Numbered from the stretch's first letter, positions 34,594-43,081 are shown. The stretch is DNA of 64,000 bases from Treponema_C sp050320395 (GCF_050320395.1 NZ_CP144459.1:1054001-1118000); one strand, 5' to 3'. The notes: generated by a model not told the origin, from the letters alone. Numbers and translations are program-made.

Positions 34594-35033
34594 AAAACCG
34601 CCTTTATCGTTTTTATACGCTTTGTCTTTTTATGATTTTTTGCGTTTCATGCAGGGCCCATGCTCTTGAAAAAAAAGATCTGACTATAACAAAACCGGAC
34701 GGTACCGAGATTATGATACGGGCCGAGCTTGCCCGCACTCAAAAAGAGCAGATGAAAGGCTATATGGAGCGCACCCGTATTCCCGAAGGAACGGGTATGC
34801 TTTTTCTTTTTGATCGCGATCAGATTTTAAGTTTTTGGATGAAAAATACGCCTACGGCCCTTTCAATCGCTTACATCGATTCGCACGGAACCATCCGCGA
34901 GCTCTATGATATGACTCCTTTCAGCCTTGCAAGCGTCAAGTCTACCGTGTCGCTGCGTTATGCCTTGGAGGTTCCTCAGGGCTGGTTTCAAAAAAACGGT
35001 ATCGTTGCGGGATCGGTTATAAGCATTCCTTAA
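34590..35033 (+). CDS. DUF192 lipoprotein
   Basis: Protein of 147 residues. A signal peptide with lipobox IFCVSC is followed by a DUF192 domain (LARTQKEQMKGYMERTRIPEGTGMLFLFDRDQILSFWMKNTPTALSIAYID), a small beta-rich fold of unknown role often found outside the membrane. ATGA overlap with the upstream gene couples translation. It is convergent with the TPR gene on the other strand. Confidence 0.88.
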   Translation: MKNRLYRFYTLCLFMIFCVSCRAHALEKKDLTITKPDGTEIMIRAELARTQKEQMKGYMERTRIPEGTGMLFLFDRDQILSFWMKNTPTALSIAYIDSHGTIRELYDMTPFSLASVKSTVSLRYALEVPQGWFQKNGIVAGSVISIP

Positions 35034-35084
35034 ATCCCGGATTTTAGGCAGAACCTGTAGAGGCGCCGCCTTGTGCGCCGAATG

Positions 35085-36242
35085 TTATCCTTCCAGTTGA
35101 GCAAGCGTTTCGCGGGCAATGCGGTCATCCGGATCGAATTCAAGGACTGCGGTAAAATAGCGGCATGCTTCTTCGGTATTGCCTTTTTTTAAAGCCAAAA
35201 ATCCCATATTCGACATAATTTTAGTATTTTCAGGCTCAAGCTTTAAAGCATGGCGCAAACTTTTTTCGGCGCCGCCGTAATCCCCCGATTCAATGAAACA
35301 AATAGATAATTCGTTGTAGATATCCGCATTTTCTCCGCCGCAAATCGTGCTTTGCTCAAAGGCGGCCTTTGCATCCTGCCAGCGGCCTAAACGTCTTAAA
35401 GCCCAGCCGAGCATAAACCATGCGTTCCATACCTTCGGATTTTTTTCCAAAAAGCGGTGTATATGTTCAAGACCCTTTTCTTCCTGCCCGTTTGAAATGC
35501 AATCAAAGGCGGATTTAAACAGTTCGTCGTCAAGATTGCTTCGATTTATTTCATCCGCAAGTTCCTGCGCCCGTTTACGTTTATAGGAAAGGTTTTCATC
35601 TTCTGTTTTTTGTCCCGGCTGTTCGGCAAAATCCGTTTCACCGGCTGTCAGTTTTAAATAGGTTTCAAAGCAGGATTTTGCTTTTGTAAAGTTTTTTTGT
35701 TTAAGATAAAAAAAACCGGCATTAAAAAAAGCATCGGGAACGGCCGGTTCGGCATCCATTGCTTTGATGTAATACAGGCAGGCGCTTTCGTCGTATGCAT
35801 CCGCATCTTCGATGATACCGGAGCGCCGGTACGAATCGGCCCTTTGGTCAAAAAAGAGGGCCGAATTTAAGATAACGGCCGGATTATCCGGTTCCAAGCC
35901 GCGAAGGGCTGCAAATATTTCGTCAGCGATTTCATAATCTTCGTTTTTTGCTTTTAAAACGGCAGCTTCGGTCAATTCGTTCAATATATTCGGTTTTGCC
36001 GCCTTTATCAGACTGCGGTAATAGAGGGTATGCTCATGGTGCGGATCATAGGCGAGGACGGTTAAAATGCCGGCAAAGATGCTTTCCGCGGTTAGCGCCG
36101 AAGCATCGAATACCTCACTGTCCCGCACCTTTTGAACGGGCAGGGGAATTGACCTGTCTATATGAAAAGCTTCAGTCGGAAGCTGAAAACTTTCCGGTAT
36201 TGAAATAAAAACGATTGAATCGAGTTCTTTTGTACCGCTCAT
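35085..36242 (-). CDS. tetratricopeptide repeat protein
   Basis: Protein of 385 residues, mostly TPR units: for example PDAFFNAGFFYLKQKNFTKAKSCFETYLK, WNAWFMLGWALRRLGRWQDAKAAFEQ, DIYNELSICFIESGDYGGAEKSLRHALKLEP and TKIMSNMGFLALKKGNTEEACRYFTAVLEFDP. The N-terminus (SGTKELDSIVFISIPESFQL) is not a signal sequence, so it is probably a cytoplasmic scaffold. It starts 5 bases after the PilZ gene ends, in one minus-strand transcript. The partner is not known. Confidence 0.85.
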   Translation of the reverse strand: MSGTKELDSIVFISIPESFQLPTEAFHIDRSIPLPVQKVRDSEVFDASALTAESIFAGILTVLAYDPHHEHTLYYRSLIKAAKPNILNELTEAAVLKAKNEDYEIADEIFAALRGLEPDNPAVILNSALFFDQRADSYRRSGIIEDADAYDESACLYYIKAMDAEPAVPDAFFNAGFFYLKQKNFTKAKSCFETYLKLTAGETDFAEQPGQKTEDENLSYKRKRAQELADEINRSNLDDELFKSAFDCISNGQEEKGLEHIHRFLEKNPKVWNAWFMLGWALRRLGRWQDAKAAFEQSTICGGENADIYNELSICFIESGDYGGAEKSLRHALKLEPENTKIMSNMGFLALKKGNTEEACRYFTAVLEFDPDDRIARETLAQLEG

Positions 36243-36247
36243 AGTCT

Positions 36248-37198
36248 TTATTGCCGCTTCGGAATGTGCGCCGCCGGCGTATCTTGTACCGCTTGTGCGG
36301 GAGCGCTTTGAGCCTGAGCTGCCGGTGCTGCAGAGGGCTGTACCTCCGGCCTTTGCTCCTGAGCCGGTATGTCGGCTTGTTTGCCGACTGAATTAAGCAT
36401 CTTTTGGCGTACTGCGGTTAAGCAATTGTTGATATGCACCTTATAGGAAATCGGTACGGCTTCTTCATCGAATTTCAAGGATACGGCAACCAATTCCTTT
36501 CTGCCCTCTATGTGTTCGACATGAACCGTTTTGCCTTTTAAACCGATGGTTTCGCGCGGCTCGTCGAAATCGAGCTGTAAAACCGCTTCTTTATTTTGCA
36601 AAAATTGGGCTACGCCCATCATAATCAATTTAGCTCCGGAAAAAGAAAGGTCGCGTACGATACAGTTTCTCGGTACATTTTGAATTCTGACAATGGTTTC
36701 TTCTCTGAGAAGAGAAAGCCTGCGTTTGGATTCTGCGGTAAGGGCAATACGCTCTTCCTTGCGTTTTAAGGCGTTAGCCTTTGTTTCAAGCAGGCGGCCG
36801 ACCATTTCGATTAAATCGTCCGGCGGCTTTGAGTTAAAGGTGAGGGTTGCAATCGCAAGCTCGGTTGAGTTCATGTACGGGTCAATGGCCGTCACATGAG
36901 CATTGACAAAAAAGCTCATCGTTTGCCCGTTCGGATCCGAAAAGAAAAAGCGCAAGCTTACCGGCGTATTCGTTTTTTGAATAGCCGCATAGGCGCCGCC
37001 CTTTGTTCCGATAATGATTTTTGCAAGCATGAGCGATGAGGAATTTATAATACAGGGCCACTGGCCGCTGTTACATTTAATATAGATTTGACGGGGATCA
37101 AGATTCAGAATTTTAATGATTTCTTTGGAAAACATTATTTCCGTATCCCGATAAAAATCATAAAAACGTGCTATTTGCTGGCTGGTTAAAATACCCAT
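36248..37198 (-). CDS. PilZ-domain protein (c-di-GMP receptor candidate)
   Basis: Protein of 316 residues. The N-terminal half (about 1-145) looks like the PilZN/YcgR-like flap; the PilZ part (about 160-265) has ESKRRLSLLREE as the Arg-rich start and the D-x-S-x-x-G motif in RDLSFSGAKL. The tail is Ala/Pro/Gln-rich and disordered. Such proteins bind cyclic di-GMP and often act on motility in spirochaetes (family knowledge). The ATG at 37198 lies 7 bases after a strong promoter with no ribosome site; the frame extends 36 bases further over that promoter. The TPR gene follows. Confidence 0.82.
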   Translation of the reverse strand: MGILTSQQIARFYDFYRDTEIMFSKEIIKILNLDPRQIYIKCNSGQWPCIINSSSLMLAKIIIGTKGGAYAAIQKTNTPVSLRFFFSDPNGQTMSFFVNAHVTAIDPYMNSTELAIATLTFNSKPPDDLIEMVGRLLETKANALKRKEERIALTAESKRRLSLLREETIVRIQNVPRNCIVRDLSFSGAKLIMMGVAQFLQNKEAVLQLDFDEPRETIGLKGKTVHVEHIEGRKELVAVSLKFDEEAVPISYKVHINNCLTAVRQKMLNSVGKQADIPAQEQRPEVQPSAAPAAQAQSAPAQAVQDTPAAHIPKRQ

Positions 37199-37205
37199 AA
37201 TAATT

Positions 37206-37234
37206 ATAATAGTTAAAAAAACAGGCTTCGTCAA
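37206..37234 (-). promoter_or_regulatory. promoter ending 7 bp before the PilZ gene
   Basis: On the minus strand TTGACG (37234-37229), 17 bp, TATTAT (37211-37206), then 7 bases to the ATG at 37198. No Shine-Dalgarno sequence. Strong leaderless candidate. Confidence 0.7.
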
Positions 37235-37282
37235 TCAGCCGTCAAGCATTACTCCCGTTTTGCTTATAGGTTGCATTTCGGT

Positions 37283-38446
37283 TCAGTACAACTCACTGCA
37301 TACCCTTTGCAAAAGACCGGAAATCGGAATATGCTGGGGGCACAGGCTTTCGCACTTTCCGCATAAAACGCATTTATCGGCGCCGCGGCCTTTTGTTACG
37401 AGCGAACGGTATTGTTCCGAATAAGCGCGCGTATTTCCGTTTTCAAAGGCTCCCCTCATTGAAGCTGCGTTATATGCGGAAAATACTTCGGGTATTGAAA
37501 CGCCTGAGGGGCAGGGCATACAGTAGGAGCAGCCGGTGCAGGGTGCTTTAACACGCGATTTAAACCACTGTGCCGCTTTTTCGATAACGCCGATGTGGGA
37601 TGAGGGCAGGGAGTTCGGTTTTGCACTGCTTGCAAACGCGCAGTTTGCAATAAGCTGCTCCATCGTTCCCATGCCCGAAAGGGCGGTTACTATTTGCTGG
37701 TGTTCCCATACCCAGCGAAGCGCCCATTCGGCAGGCAGTCGGGGAACTTCGGCATGAGCAAAGATATCGGTTACCGCAGGCGGAACCTTTGCCAATAAAC
37801 CGCCTCTCAGGGGTTCCATCGAAATAACTCCTATGCCCTTGTTGTATGCGTATTGTAATCCTTCGGTGCCCGCCTGATAGTTTTCATCCAGATAATTATA
37901 TTGAATTTGGCAAAATTCCCAGTTATCGTATCCGTCGATTATTGCCCGAAATGTTTCAGGTTCATGATGAAATGAAAATCCGATATGGCGTATTTTGCCT
38001 TCTTGTTTTGCCTTTTCCAAAAAATCAAGGCCCTGTAAGGTTTGTACTTTTTGCCAGCTTTTATCGTTAAGCGCGTGCATAAGATAAAAATCTATATAAT
38101 CCGTTTTTAAACGCGTAAGCTGGGTGTCCAAAAAGATTTGCCAATCGTCTTTTTTTTCTATCATCCATACGGGCATCTTATCGGCAATGTACACTTTTTT
38201 GCGGATATTCAATTTATGCAGTGTGTTGCCTAAAAATTCTTCGCTTTTATATTTGTGATACATATAGGCGGTATCGTAATAATTAACGCCTTCTTCATAG
38301 GCCCTTTGTACAAGCTCTTCGGCTCCGGTTTTATCGATGCGCGACTCGTCGGGCGGTTCGGATTTTTCCAGGGGTAAGCGCATCATCCCGAAGCCCAATA
38401 CGGAAATCGGCTTATCGGGAATCCTGGGAAAGGTACGGTACAGCAT
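37283..38446 (-). CDS. aldo/keto reductase with C-terminal iron-sulfur region
   Basis: Protein of 387 residues. The aldo/keto reductase barrel has the catalytic Asp/Tyr (NYYDTAYMYHKYKSEEF), Lys (YIADKMP) and His (FYLMHAL). After residue 290 come two cysteine groups, CTGCSYCMPCPSGV and CVLCGKCESLCPQ, able to hold iron-sulfur clusters. This fused form is common in anaerobes; substrates are poorly known. GGAGG lies directly ahead of the start, 9 bases behind the end of azlD, so it ends the AzlC-AzlD-reductase run on the minus strand. Confidence 0.9.
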   Translation of the reverse strand: MLYRTFPRIPDKPISVLGFGMMRLPLEKSEPPDESRIDKTGAEELVQRAYEEGVNYYDTAYMYHKYKSEEFLGNTLHKLNIRKKVYIADKMPVWMIEKKDDWQIFLDTQLTRLKTDYIDFYLMHALNDKSWQKVQTLQGLDFLEKAKQEGKIRHIGFSFHHEPETFRAIIDGYDNWEFCQIQYNYLDENYQAGTEGLQYAYNKGIGVISMEPLRGGLLAKVPPAVTDIFAHAEVPRLPAEWALRWVWEHQQIVTALSGMGTMEQLIANCAFASSAKPNSLPSSHIGVIEKAAQWFKSRVKAPCTGCSYCMPCPSGVSIPEVFSAYNAASMRGAFENGNTRAYSEQYRSLVTKGRGADKCVLCGKCESLCPQHIPISGLLQRVCSELY

Positions 38447-38455
38447 TATTCCTCC

Positions 38456-38770
38456 TTATATTAAAAGCATATACAAAATCGTTCCGCCGAAAATGCTTAT
38501 CAGTGCATTACCCTTGTATATGTGGGCAATCAGTGTAAAAGTAAGAGAAACGGCTGCCGGAATATACGAGGCCTTATTCGAAAAATCAATGTCTTTTAAA
38601 GTATAGATGATAAGAATAATCATAACAAGGGGCGGAAGGTGTTTCCCCAAATAGCGGAACGGGGGCGGCGCTTCCCTTTTTGAAAAAAGCACAAAGGAAA
38701 ACAAGCGCGTTGAAAAAATAATTATGCCCATAAGAGGCACGGCAATAAACACGTCGCGTAAACCGAGCAT
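38456..38770 (-). CDS. azlD: branched-chain amino acid exporter, small subunit
   Basis: Membrane protein of 104 residues with about four helices (LRDVFIAVPLMGIIIFSTRLFSFVLF, then YLGKHLPPLVMIILIIYTLK). This is the AzlD family, the small partner of AzlC; together they export branched-chain amino acids or analogues. It starts 9 bases after the end of azlC and ends 9 bases before the reductase gene. Confidence 0.9.
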   Translation of the reverse strand: MLGLRDVFIAVPLMGIIIFSTRLFSFVLFSKREAPPPFRYLGKHLPPLVMIILIIYTLKDIDFSNKASYIPAAVSLTFTLIAHIYKGNALISIFGGTILYMLLI

Positions 38771-38779
38771 ACCGTTTCC

Positions 38780-39478
38780 CTACCGCACCCGAGCCGATTG
38801 CGCTTCAATCGGTTTTTTAAGGAGTATAAGGGCGGCTATCCCCAAAGCCAGCGAAGCGATAAGCATATTTCCCGGGCCGAATATAATTAAGGCTGTACAT
38901 GCACACAAGGCTCCCGCCAGGGGAGGCAGGGGGGTTTTAGATACCTTAAGCTGATCTATCAGTAAAACAACGAATAAGGCTGTGAGGGCAAAGTCCACTC
39001 CTTTAAAATCAAGAGGAATATTGGCACCTATTACGGCACCTATGGTGCTTCCCAAAATCCAATAGGAATGATTAAGGGCGCAAATCGCTGCATACCAGTG
39101 TGCTTTGCGTGCATGCGGGGGAAGGGGGGAGGAGGTAAGAAGGGCATAGGTTTCATCGGTAAGGGCAAAAATTAAATAAGGTTTCCATTTGCCGGTATTT
39201 TTAAATTGCTCGTTTAATGAAAGTCCGTATACGATATGGCGTATGTTGACCGCCAAAGTTGTCAGGGCGATGACCGGAAAAGAGGCGCCCGAAGCGAATA
39301 AGCCGACTGCAGCGTATTGGCCGGCCCCCGCATACATAGTTACACTCATAAGAGGTGCCAAATACCAGGGGTAAGATGCCTGAGTCAGCATAAGACCGAA
39401 GGGGATACCGATAGCGATATAGCCGAAAAAAACGGGAAGGGTGAGTTTTAAAGCCTTTATAAATAACGGACGGTTCAT
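38780..39478 (-). CDS. azlC: branched-chain amino acid exporter, large subunit
   Basis: Membrane protein of 232 residues of the AzlC/YgaZ family, with GYIAIGIPFGLMLTQASYPWYLAPLMSVTMYAGAGQYAAVGL near the N-terminus and NIRHIVYGLSLNEQF in the middle. It works with AzlD just downstream. The ATG at 39478 is 7 bases after a TATAAT box with no ribosome site; the frame opens 57 bases further, but that part is promoter and not protein-like. Confidence 0.9.
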   Translation of the reverse strand: MNRPLFIKALKLTLPVFFGYIAIGIPFGLMLTQASYPWYLAPLMSVTMYAGAGQYAAVGLFASGASFPVIALTTLAVNIRHIVYGLSLNEQFKNTGKWKPYLIFALTDETYALLTSSPLPPHARKAHWYAAICALNHSYWILGSTIGAVIGANIPLDFKGVDFALTALFVVLLIDQLKVSKTPLPPLAGALCACTALIIFGPGNMLIASLALGIAALILLKKPIEAQSARVR

Positions 39479-39485
39479 AGACGGT

Positions 39486-39514
39486 ATTATAGCACTCTTT
39501 TTTTTCCTTGACCA
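39486..39514 (-). promoter_or_regulatory. promoter ending 7 bp before azlC
   Basis: On the minus strand TGGTCA (39514-39509), 17 bp, TATAAT (39491-39486), then 7 bases to the ATG at 39478. The -35 overlaps a TTGACC on the plus strand (39508-39513), so the divergent promoters share a few bases. Leaderless candidate. Confidence 0.6.
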
Positions 39515-39566
39515 TAACTTAAAAATGTGGCACATTATATATGCTGATTTTTACGGAGGTACTGTT

Positions 39567-39800
39567 ATGGTTGCACTCATTGTAGGTTTATTGCTTTTGG
39601 CCTTTACCGTTATTGCCGCTCACCCGGCTGTACTCGGCTGGGGACCCGAAATTGTTTTATTCTTAAAGGGCTTTGCTCCCGTTTTTTCGGCTTTTGTCGG
39701 TTTGATAGCCTTGTTTATCGGAATTGCCGATATGAAGGATAAAAACGAAGCTAAAAAAGAAGAAGCCGCTTCAAAACAGCAGGAAACAAAGAGCGAGTAA
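39567..39800 (+). CDS. small membrane protein
   Basis: Protein of 77 residues: two hydrophobic helices (ALIVGLLLLAFTVIAAHPAVLGW and FLKGFAPVFSAFVGLIALFIGIAD) and a charged tail (KKEEAASKQQETKSE). GGAGG at 39555-39559 fixes the ATG at 39567. It stands alone between azlC and the ribosomal-protein operon. Similar short two-helix proteins occur in other Treponema, as I recall, but no function is known to me. Confidence 0.75.
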   Translation: MVALIVGLLLLAFTVIAAHPAVLGWGPEIVLFLKGFAPVFSAFVGLIALFIGIADMKDKNEAKKEEAASKQQETKSE

Positions 39801-39815
39801 ACGCATAGCGGGTGC

Positions 39816-39844
39816 TTGACACGGGGGCACAAAAAAGGTATTAT
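39816..39844 (+). promoter_or_regulatory. promoter of the rplM-rpsI-recX operon
   Basis: TTGACA (39816-39821), 17 bp, TATTAT (39839-39844). A leader of about 115 bases follows. Confidence 0.8.
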
Positions 39845-39850
39845 ATATTT

Positions 39851-39964
39851 CCCGTTATCTGTATTTCCGGCATCAGTATGGGTTTGCTCGCCCGATGCGG
39901 GAAATAGACGGTTTTCCGGATGCACGGATAAGCCGTCCTGAAGATTTTTTGTGTAGGTATATTC
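39851..39964 (+). promoter_or_regulatory. leader RNA of the rplM operon
   Basis: The leader can fold: GACGG (39907-39911) pairs with CCGTC (39933-39937) with an inner CCG/CGG, and GCATC/GATGC (around 39870-39898) forms another stem. Ribosomal-protein operons are often controlled by binding of one of their products to such leaders; a role here is inferred. Confidence 0.35.
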
Positions 39965-40393
39965 ATGAAGACGATTTACGTTAAGGAAAAAGATGCCGTT
40001 CGTAACTGGTATCTCATCGATGCCGCGGACAAGCCGCTCGGACGCGTTGCCGTAAAGGCCGCTTCTCTCTTGCGCGGAAAAAACAAGGTTACGTATACGC
40101 CTAATCAGGAAATGGGCGATTTTCTCGTTATTATCAATGCCGAAAAAGTTGCCGTAACCGGTATGAAAGCTCGGGATAAGATGTATTATCACCACAGCGG
40201 TTATGTCGGAGGAATGAAGGCTCGCAATTTCGAAAAAACGATTGAGCGTCATCCCGATGAACCCCTTATGACCGCCATAAAGGGCATGCTGCCGAAGGGC
40301 CCCTTGGGACGTAAAATGCTTAAAAACGTAAAAGTGTATGCCGGTCCCGAACATCCGCATGCAGCTCAAAATCCTCAAATTTTGGAAATATAA
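39965..40393 (+). CDS. rplM: 50S ribosomal protein L13
   Basis: Protein of 142 residues with typical L13 sequence (RNWYLIDAADKPLGRVAVKAASLLRGK and GDFLVIINAEKVAVTG, KMLKNVKVYAGPEHPHAAQNP). It is part of the large ribosomal subunit. The gene heads an operon with rpsI 12 bases behind and recX after that. Confidence 0.97.
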   Translation: MKTIYVKEKDAVRNWYLIDAADKPLGRVAVKAASLLRGKNKVTYTPNQEMGDFLVIINAEKVAVTGMKARDKMYYHHSGYVGGMKARNFEKTIERHPDEPLMTAIKGMLPKGPLGRKMLKNVKVYAGPEHPHAAQNPQILEI

Positions 40394-40405
40394 TAGGAGT
40401 TTATC

Positions 40406-40798
40406 GTGATAAAAAATCTTGCAATCGGTACAGGAAGAAGAAAAACGGCAATAGCCCGCGTTTTTGTACGCGAAGGTTCAGGTAAAATCACCGTAAACGG
40501 TAAAGATATGGACAAATATTTTGCCACCCCCGAACAGGTTAAAATCGCCCGGCAGCCTCTTATGGTTACCGCAAGCGAAAACAAATACGATATTTTAATC
40601 AACGTTATCGGCGGCGGCTTAAACGGTCAAGCAGGTGCATGTTTGCACGGATTGGCCCGCGCTCTTACCCAAATCGATGAATCCAATTATTCGCCCTTAA
40701 AGGCAAACGGTTTCCTTACACGCGACTCCCGTATGATTGAACGTAAAAAATACGGACGCCGCGGTGCACGCCGCAGATTCCAGTTCAGCAAGCGTTAA
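40406..40798 (+). CDS. rpsI: 30S ribosomal protein S9
   Basis: Protein of 130 residues (IGTGRRKTAIARVFVREGSG, GQAGACLHGLARALTQ, and the C-terminal KKYGRRGARRRFQFSKR that reaches the P-site tRNA). The start is GTG at 40406 with TAGGAG 6 bases ahead. Cotranscribed with rplM. Confidence 0.97.
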   Translation: MIKNLAIGTGRRKTAIARVFVREGSGKITVNGKDMDKYFATPEQVKIARQPLMVTASENKYDILINVIGGGLNGQAGACLHGLARALTQIDESNYSPLKANGFLTRDSRMIERKKYGRRGARRRFQFSKR

Positions 40799-40800
40799 TC

Positions 40801-41403
40801 TTGACTGTTCATACAATAAAAGAGGGCTGCGGAAGCTGTATCAAACTTACGTCTTCCGAGGGGCCTTCTTTTTTTTTACGCCTTGACTATCTGGAACTCG
40901 TTTTACCCGAAGAAATCCGTCCGGGTGCCGTGTTTGAACGGGAGCGTTTTGACGATATCGCACAGGCGGGCTTTGCCTTTGCCGCCGAGCGCGATGCCCT
41001 TGCATTTTTGGGCCGAAGCGAGCACTGCCGCTCCATGTTGGAAGCAAAACTTGCCAAAAAAGACCATGAAGCGAAGGCCGTCAAAAAAGCCCTTGACTTC
41101 CTTGAACGTCGAAAACTTTTGGACGATCTTCGCTTCGCCCGCGCCTGGCTTCATAACCGTCTTATTACAAGGGCGGAAGGACCTGTACGTTTGGCAGGCG
41201 AGCTTGCAAAACGCGGCATTAAGCGCGAAATAATCGATGATGCCTTGGATGAACTTTTGCAAAACGTAAGTACCGATGAACTGTTCGAGCGGGCACTGGA
41301 TAAGCTTTACCGCAGCGGAAAAAGAGGTAAAAAGCTTGAAGACGCTCTTTTACGCAAGGGTTTTGATTACCGGCGCATAAAAAATGCCGAAATTCGGGAA
41401 TAA
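40801..41403 (+). CDS. recX: regulatory protein RecX
   Basis: Protein of 200 residues of the RecX family, which holds back RecA filaments. Three-helix repeats are visible: ALAFLGRSEHCRSMLEAKLAKKDHEAKAVKKALDFLERRKLLDDLRFARAWLHNRL, then GPVRLAGELAKRGIKREIIDDALDEL. The start is TTG at 40801, three bases after the rpsI stop and without a ribosome site, so translation probably continues from rpsI. Unusually, recX is here linked to ribosomal genes instead of recA. Confidence 0.88.
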   Translation: MTVHTIKEGCGSCIKLTSSEGPSFFLRLDYLELVLPEEIRPGAVFERERFDDIAQAGFAFAAERDALAFLGRSEHCRSMLEAKLAKKDHEAKAVKKALDFLERRKLLDDLRFARAWLHNRLITRAEGPVRLAGELAKRGIKREIIDDALDELLQNVSTDELFERALDKLYRSGKRGKKLEDALLRKGFDYRRIKNAEIRE

Positions 41404-41485
41404 TTCTCTTTATCAGGTTGATTTTCCCGCAAAAAGGCATTAAAATAGGTTAATATGATACTCAAGATATAAAAATGAGGTTCTA

Positions 41486-42088
41486 ATGTCCGCTAAAACA
41501 CATAAAACCGTTATCTATTCGGCTTTGGAAGTTGCAAATATTTGCGGTGTTGTCAATCAAACCGCAATAAATTGGATACGTAACGGATACCTTTCCGCTT
41601 TTACCACTCCGGGCGGTCAATATCGGGTATACTTGGATGATTTGATCGACTTTATGAAAAAGCGGAAAATGCGCATTCCCGAAGACTTGCTTGCAAAGGC
41701 AAGCCGTGAAAAAAGGAATCTGCGCTTTTTGATTGTAGACGATGATAAGGGCTTAAATACCGTATTGTCCAAATTTTTACAGCGGGAATTTAAAAACAGT
41801 GAAATATATCAGGCCTTTGACGGTTTTGAAGCCGGAGCTTTTTTAGTGGATAAAAAGCCGGCTTGCGTTATTTTGGATTTGGATTTACCCGGTGTTGACG
41901 GCTTTAAACTTTGCAAAAAAATCCGCACTTCCGCCGAATTCGGTAATCCGCTTATCTTTGTCGTTACCGCTTTGAACGAAGAAGGTATTGAAGAAAAATG
42001 CAAAGCCCTCGGTGCGGATGAGTTTTATTATAAACCGCTTAATTTAAACGATATTGCCGAGGTGTGCCGCGGACATTTTGAAAAATAG
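41486..42088 (+). CDS. orphan response regulator with N-terminal HTH and C-terminal receiver
   Basis: Protein of 200 residues. Residues about 8-65 are an excisionase/MerR-like winged helix (YSALEVANICGVVNQTAINWIRNGYLSAFTTPGGQYRVYLDDLIDFM). Residues about 80-198 are a full receiver domain: VDDDKG acidic pair, LDLDLPG phospho-Asp, VTA Thr, YYKPL Lys. The order is opposite to most regulators, where the receiver comes first. No histidine kinase is nearby. GAGG lies 7 bases before the ATG. A DNA-binding phospho-switch is likely; targets are unknown. Confidence 0.88.
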   Translation: MSAKTHKTVIYSALEVANICGVVNQTAINWIRNGYLSAFTTPGGQYRVYLDDLIDFMKKRKMRIPEDLLAKASREKRNLRFLIVDDDKGLNTVLSKFLQREFKNSEIYQAFDGFEAGAFLVDKKPACVILDLDLPGVDGFKLCKKIRTSAEFGNPLIFVVTALNEEGIEEKCKALGADEFYYKPLNLNDIAEVCRGHFEK

Positions 42089-42105
42089 GGACAAGCGGGG
42101 GTGTT

Positions 42106-42957
42106 TTATCCCGCACTGACAGCGCCCCTCTTTTTATCCGCAGCTGAAACCTGTCCGGTTTTCCGGTATTCTGCTACCGTTTTTAGAAGATCCTGCGCCC
42201 GGTTTGAAGTTAAGCCTGTAACCCCCTTTTCAAGCAGTGAGCGGCCCAGCTCTTCGGTGTCGACCGTCCATACCCAGCTTTCTTTTCCCGTTCCGCTTTT
42301 GTAATCCTTCCAGCAGGGTTTTAAAACATCGCTTTTGCATATGAGTTTACCCTTACCGCCGCGGATATAAAATGGGGTTTCCGGTTCGCTGTCGTATATG
42401 AGAGAAACGGGAATCGTCTTGCAAATTTTTGAAAAATAACGTACCGCAAGAGGGTTAAAAGACGAAACCAAAAACCGGTCGGGATTTTCAGGGTATTTAC
42501 GAAGATTTTCCCGAATTACCTCATAGGTTTTTTCGGTGACGGCCTTGTATTTAAGCGTGTCGATTTTTATTTCAACGTCAACATAGATATCCGGACCTAA
42601 AACTTCAAGAACTTCCGATAAAAGAGGAATGCGTTCGCCCGCAAATTCTTTTCCGAACCAAATTCCGAAATCGTATTGTTTTAATTCGTCCCATGTCATG
42701 TTTTCCACATCGGTATCGGGGGCTTCACGGACGGTTTTGCCGTCATAGAGTCTGCCCGTGCGCTTAATAGACTCGTCGTGGATAACGACCAATTCGCCGC
42801 TTTTGGTTAAATGTACGTCGAGTTCCACCCCGGGAATACCGAGTTCTTTAGCCTTTTTAAATGCCGCCATTGTGTTTTCCGGCGCCAAACTTGAAAGACC
42901 GCGGTGTGCGAATAAAAGCGGGCGCGGTTCCTGAGGTAAAATATTTTTCGTATTCAT
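42106..42957 (-). CDS. glycerophosphodiester phosphodiesterase
   Basis: Enzyme of 283 residues of the GDPD/UgpQ family that splits glycerophosphodiesters to glycerol-3-phosphate and an alcohol. Catalytic parts: FAHRGLSSLAPENTMAAF, VELDVHLTKSGELVVIHDESIKRTG, YVDVEIK and ISLIYD. There is no signal peptide, so it should act in the cytoplasm. AGGAGTC lies 5 bases upstream. Convergent with the response regulator. Confidence 0.92.
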   Translation of the reverse strand: MNTKNILPQEPRPLLFAHRGLSSLAPENTMAAFKKAKELGIPGVELDVHLTKSGELVVIHDESIKRTGRLYDGKTVREAPDTDVENMTWDELKQYDFGIWFGKEFAGERIPLLSEVLEVLGPDIYVDVEIKIDTLKYKAVTEKTYEVIRENLRKYPENPDRFLVSSFNPLAVRYFSKICKTIPVSLIYDSEPETPFYIRGGKGKLICKSDVLKPCWKDYKSGTGKESWVWTVDTEELGRSLLEKGVTGLTSNRAQDLLKTVAEYRKTGQVSAADKKRGAVSAG

Positions 42958-43081
42958 AAAGACTCCTGTCTAGCTATTATACAGGATATAGGGTATACTC
43001 GTTAAGAGGTAAAAAATGTTTTTAAAGCACTTGCTTTTTAAAACACTTTGTAATACCGGTTTGTACATATGCGGAGGTACC

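Noticed and set aside
39620..40378. 252-codon minus-strand frame over rplM
   Set aside because: Antisense of the small membrane protein and L13; no ribosome site.
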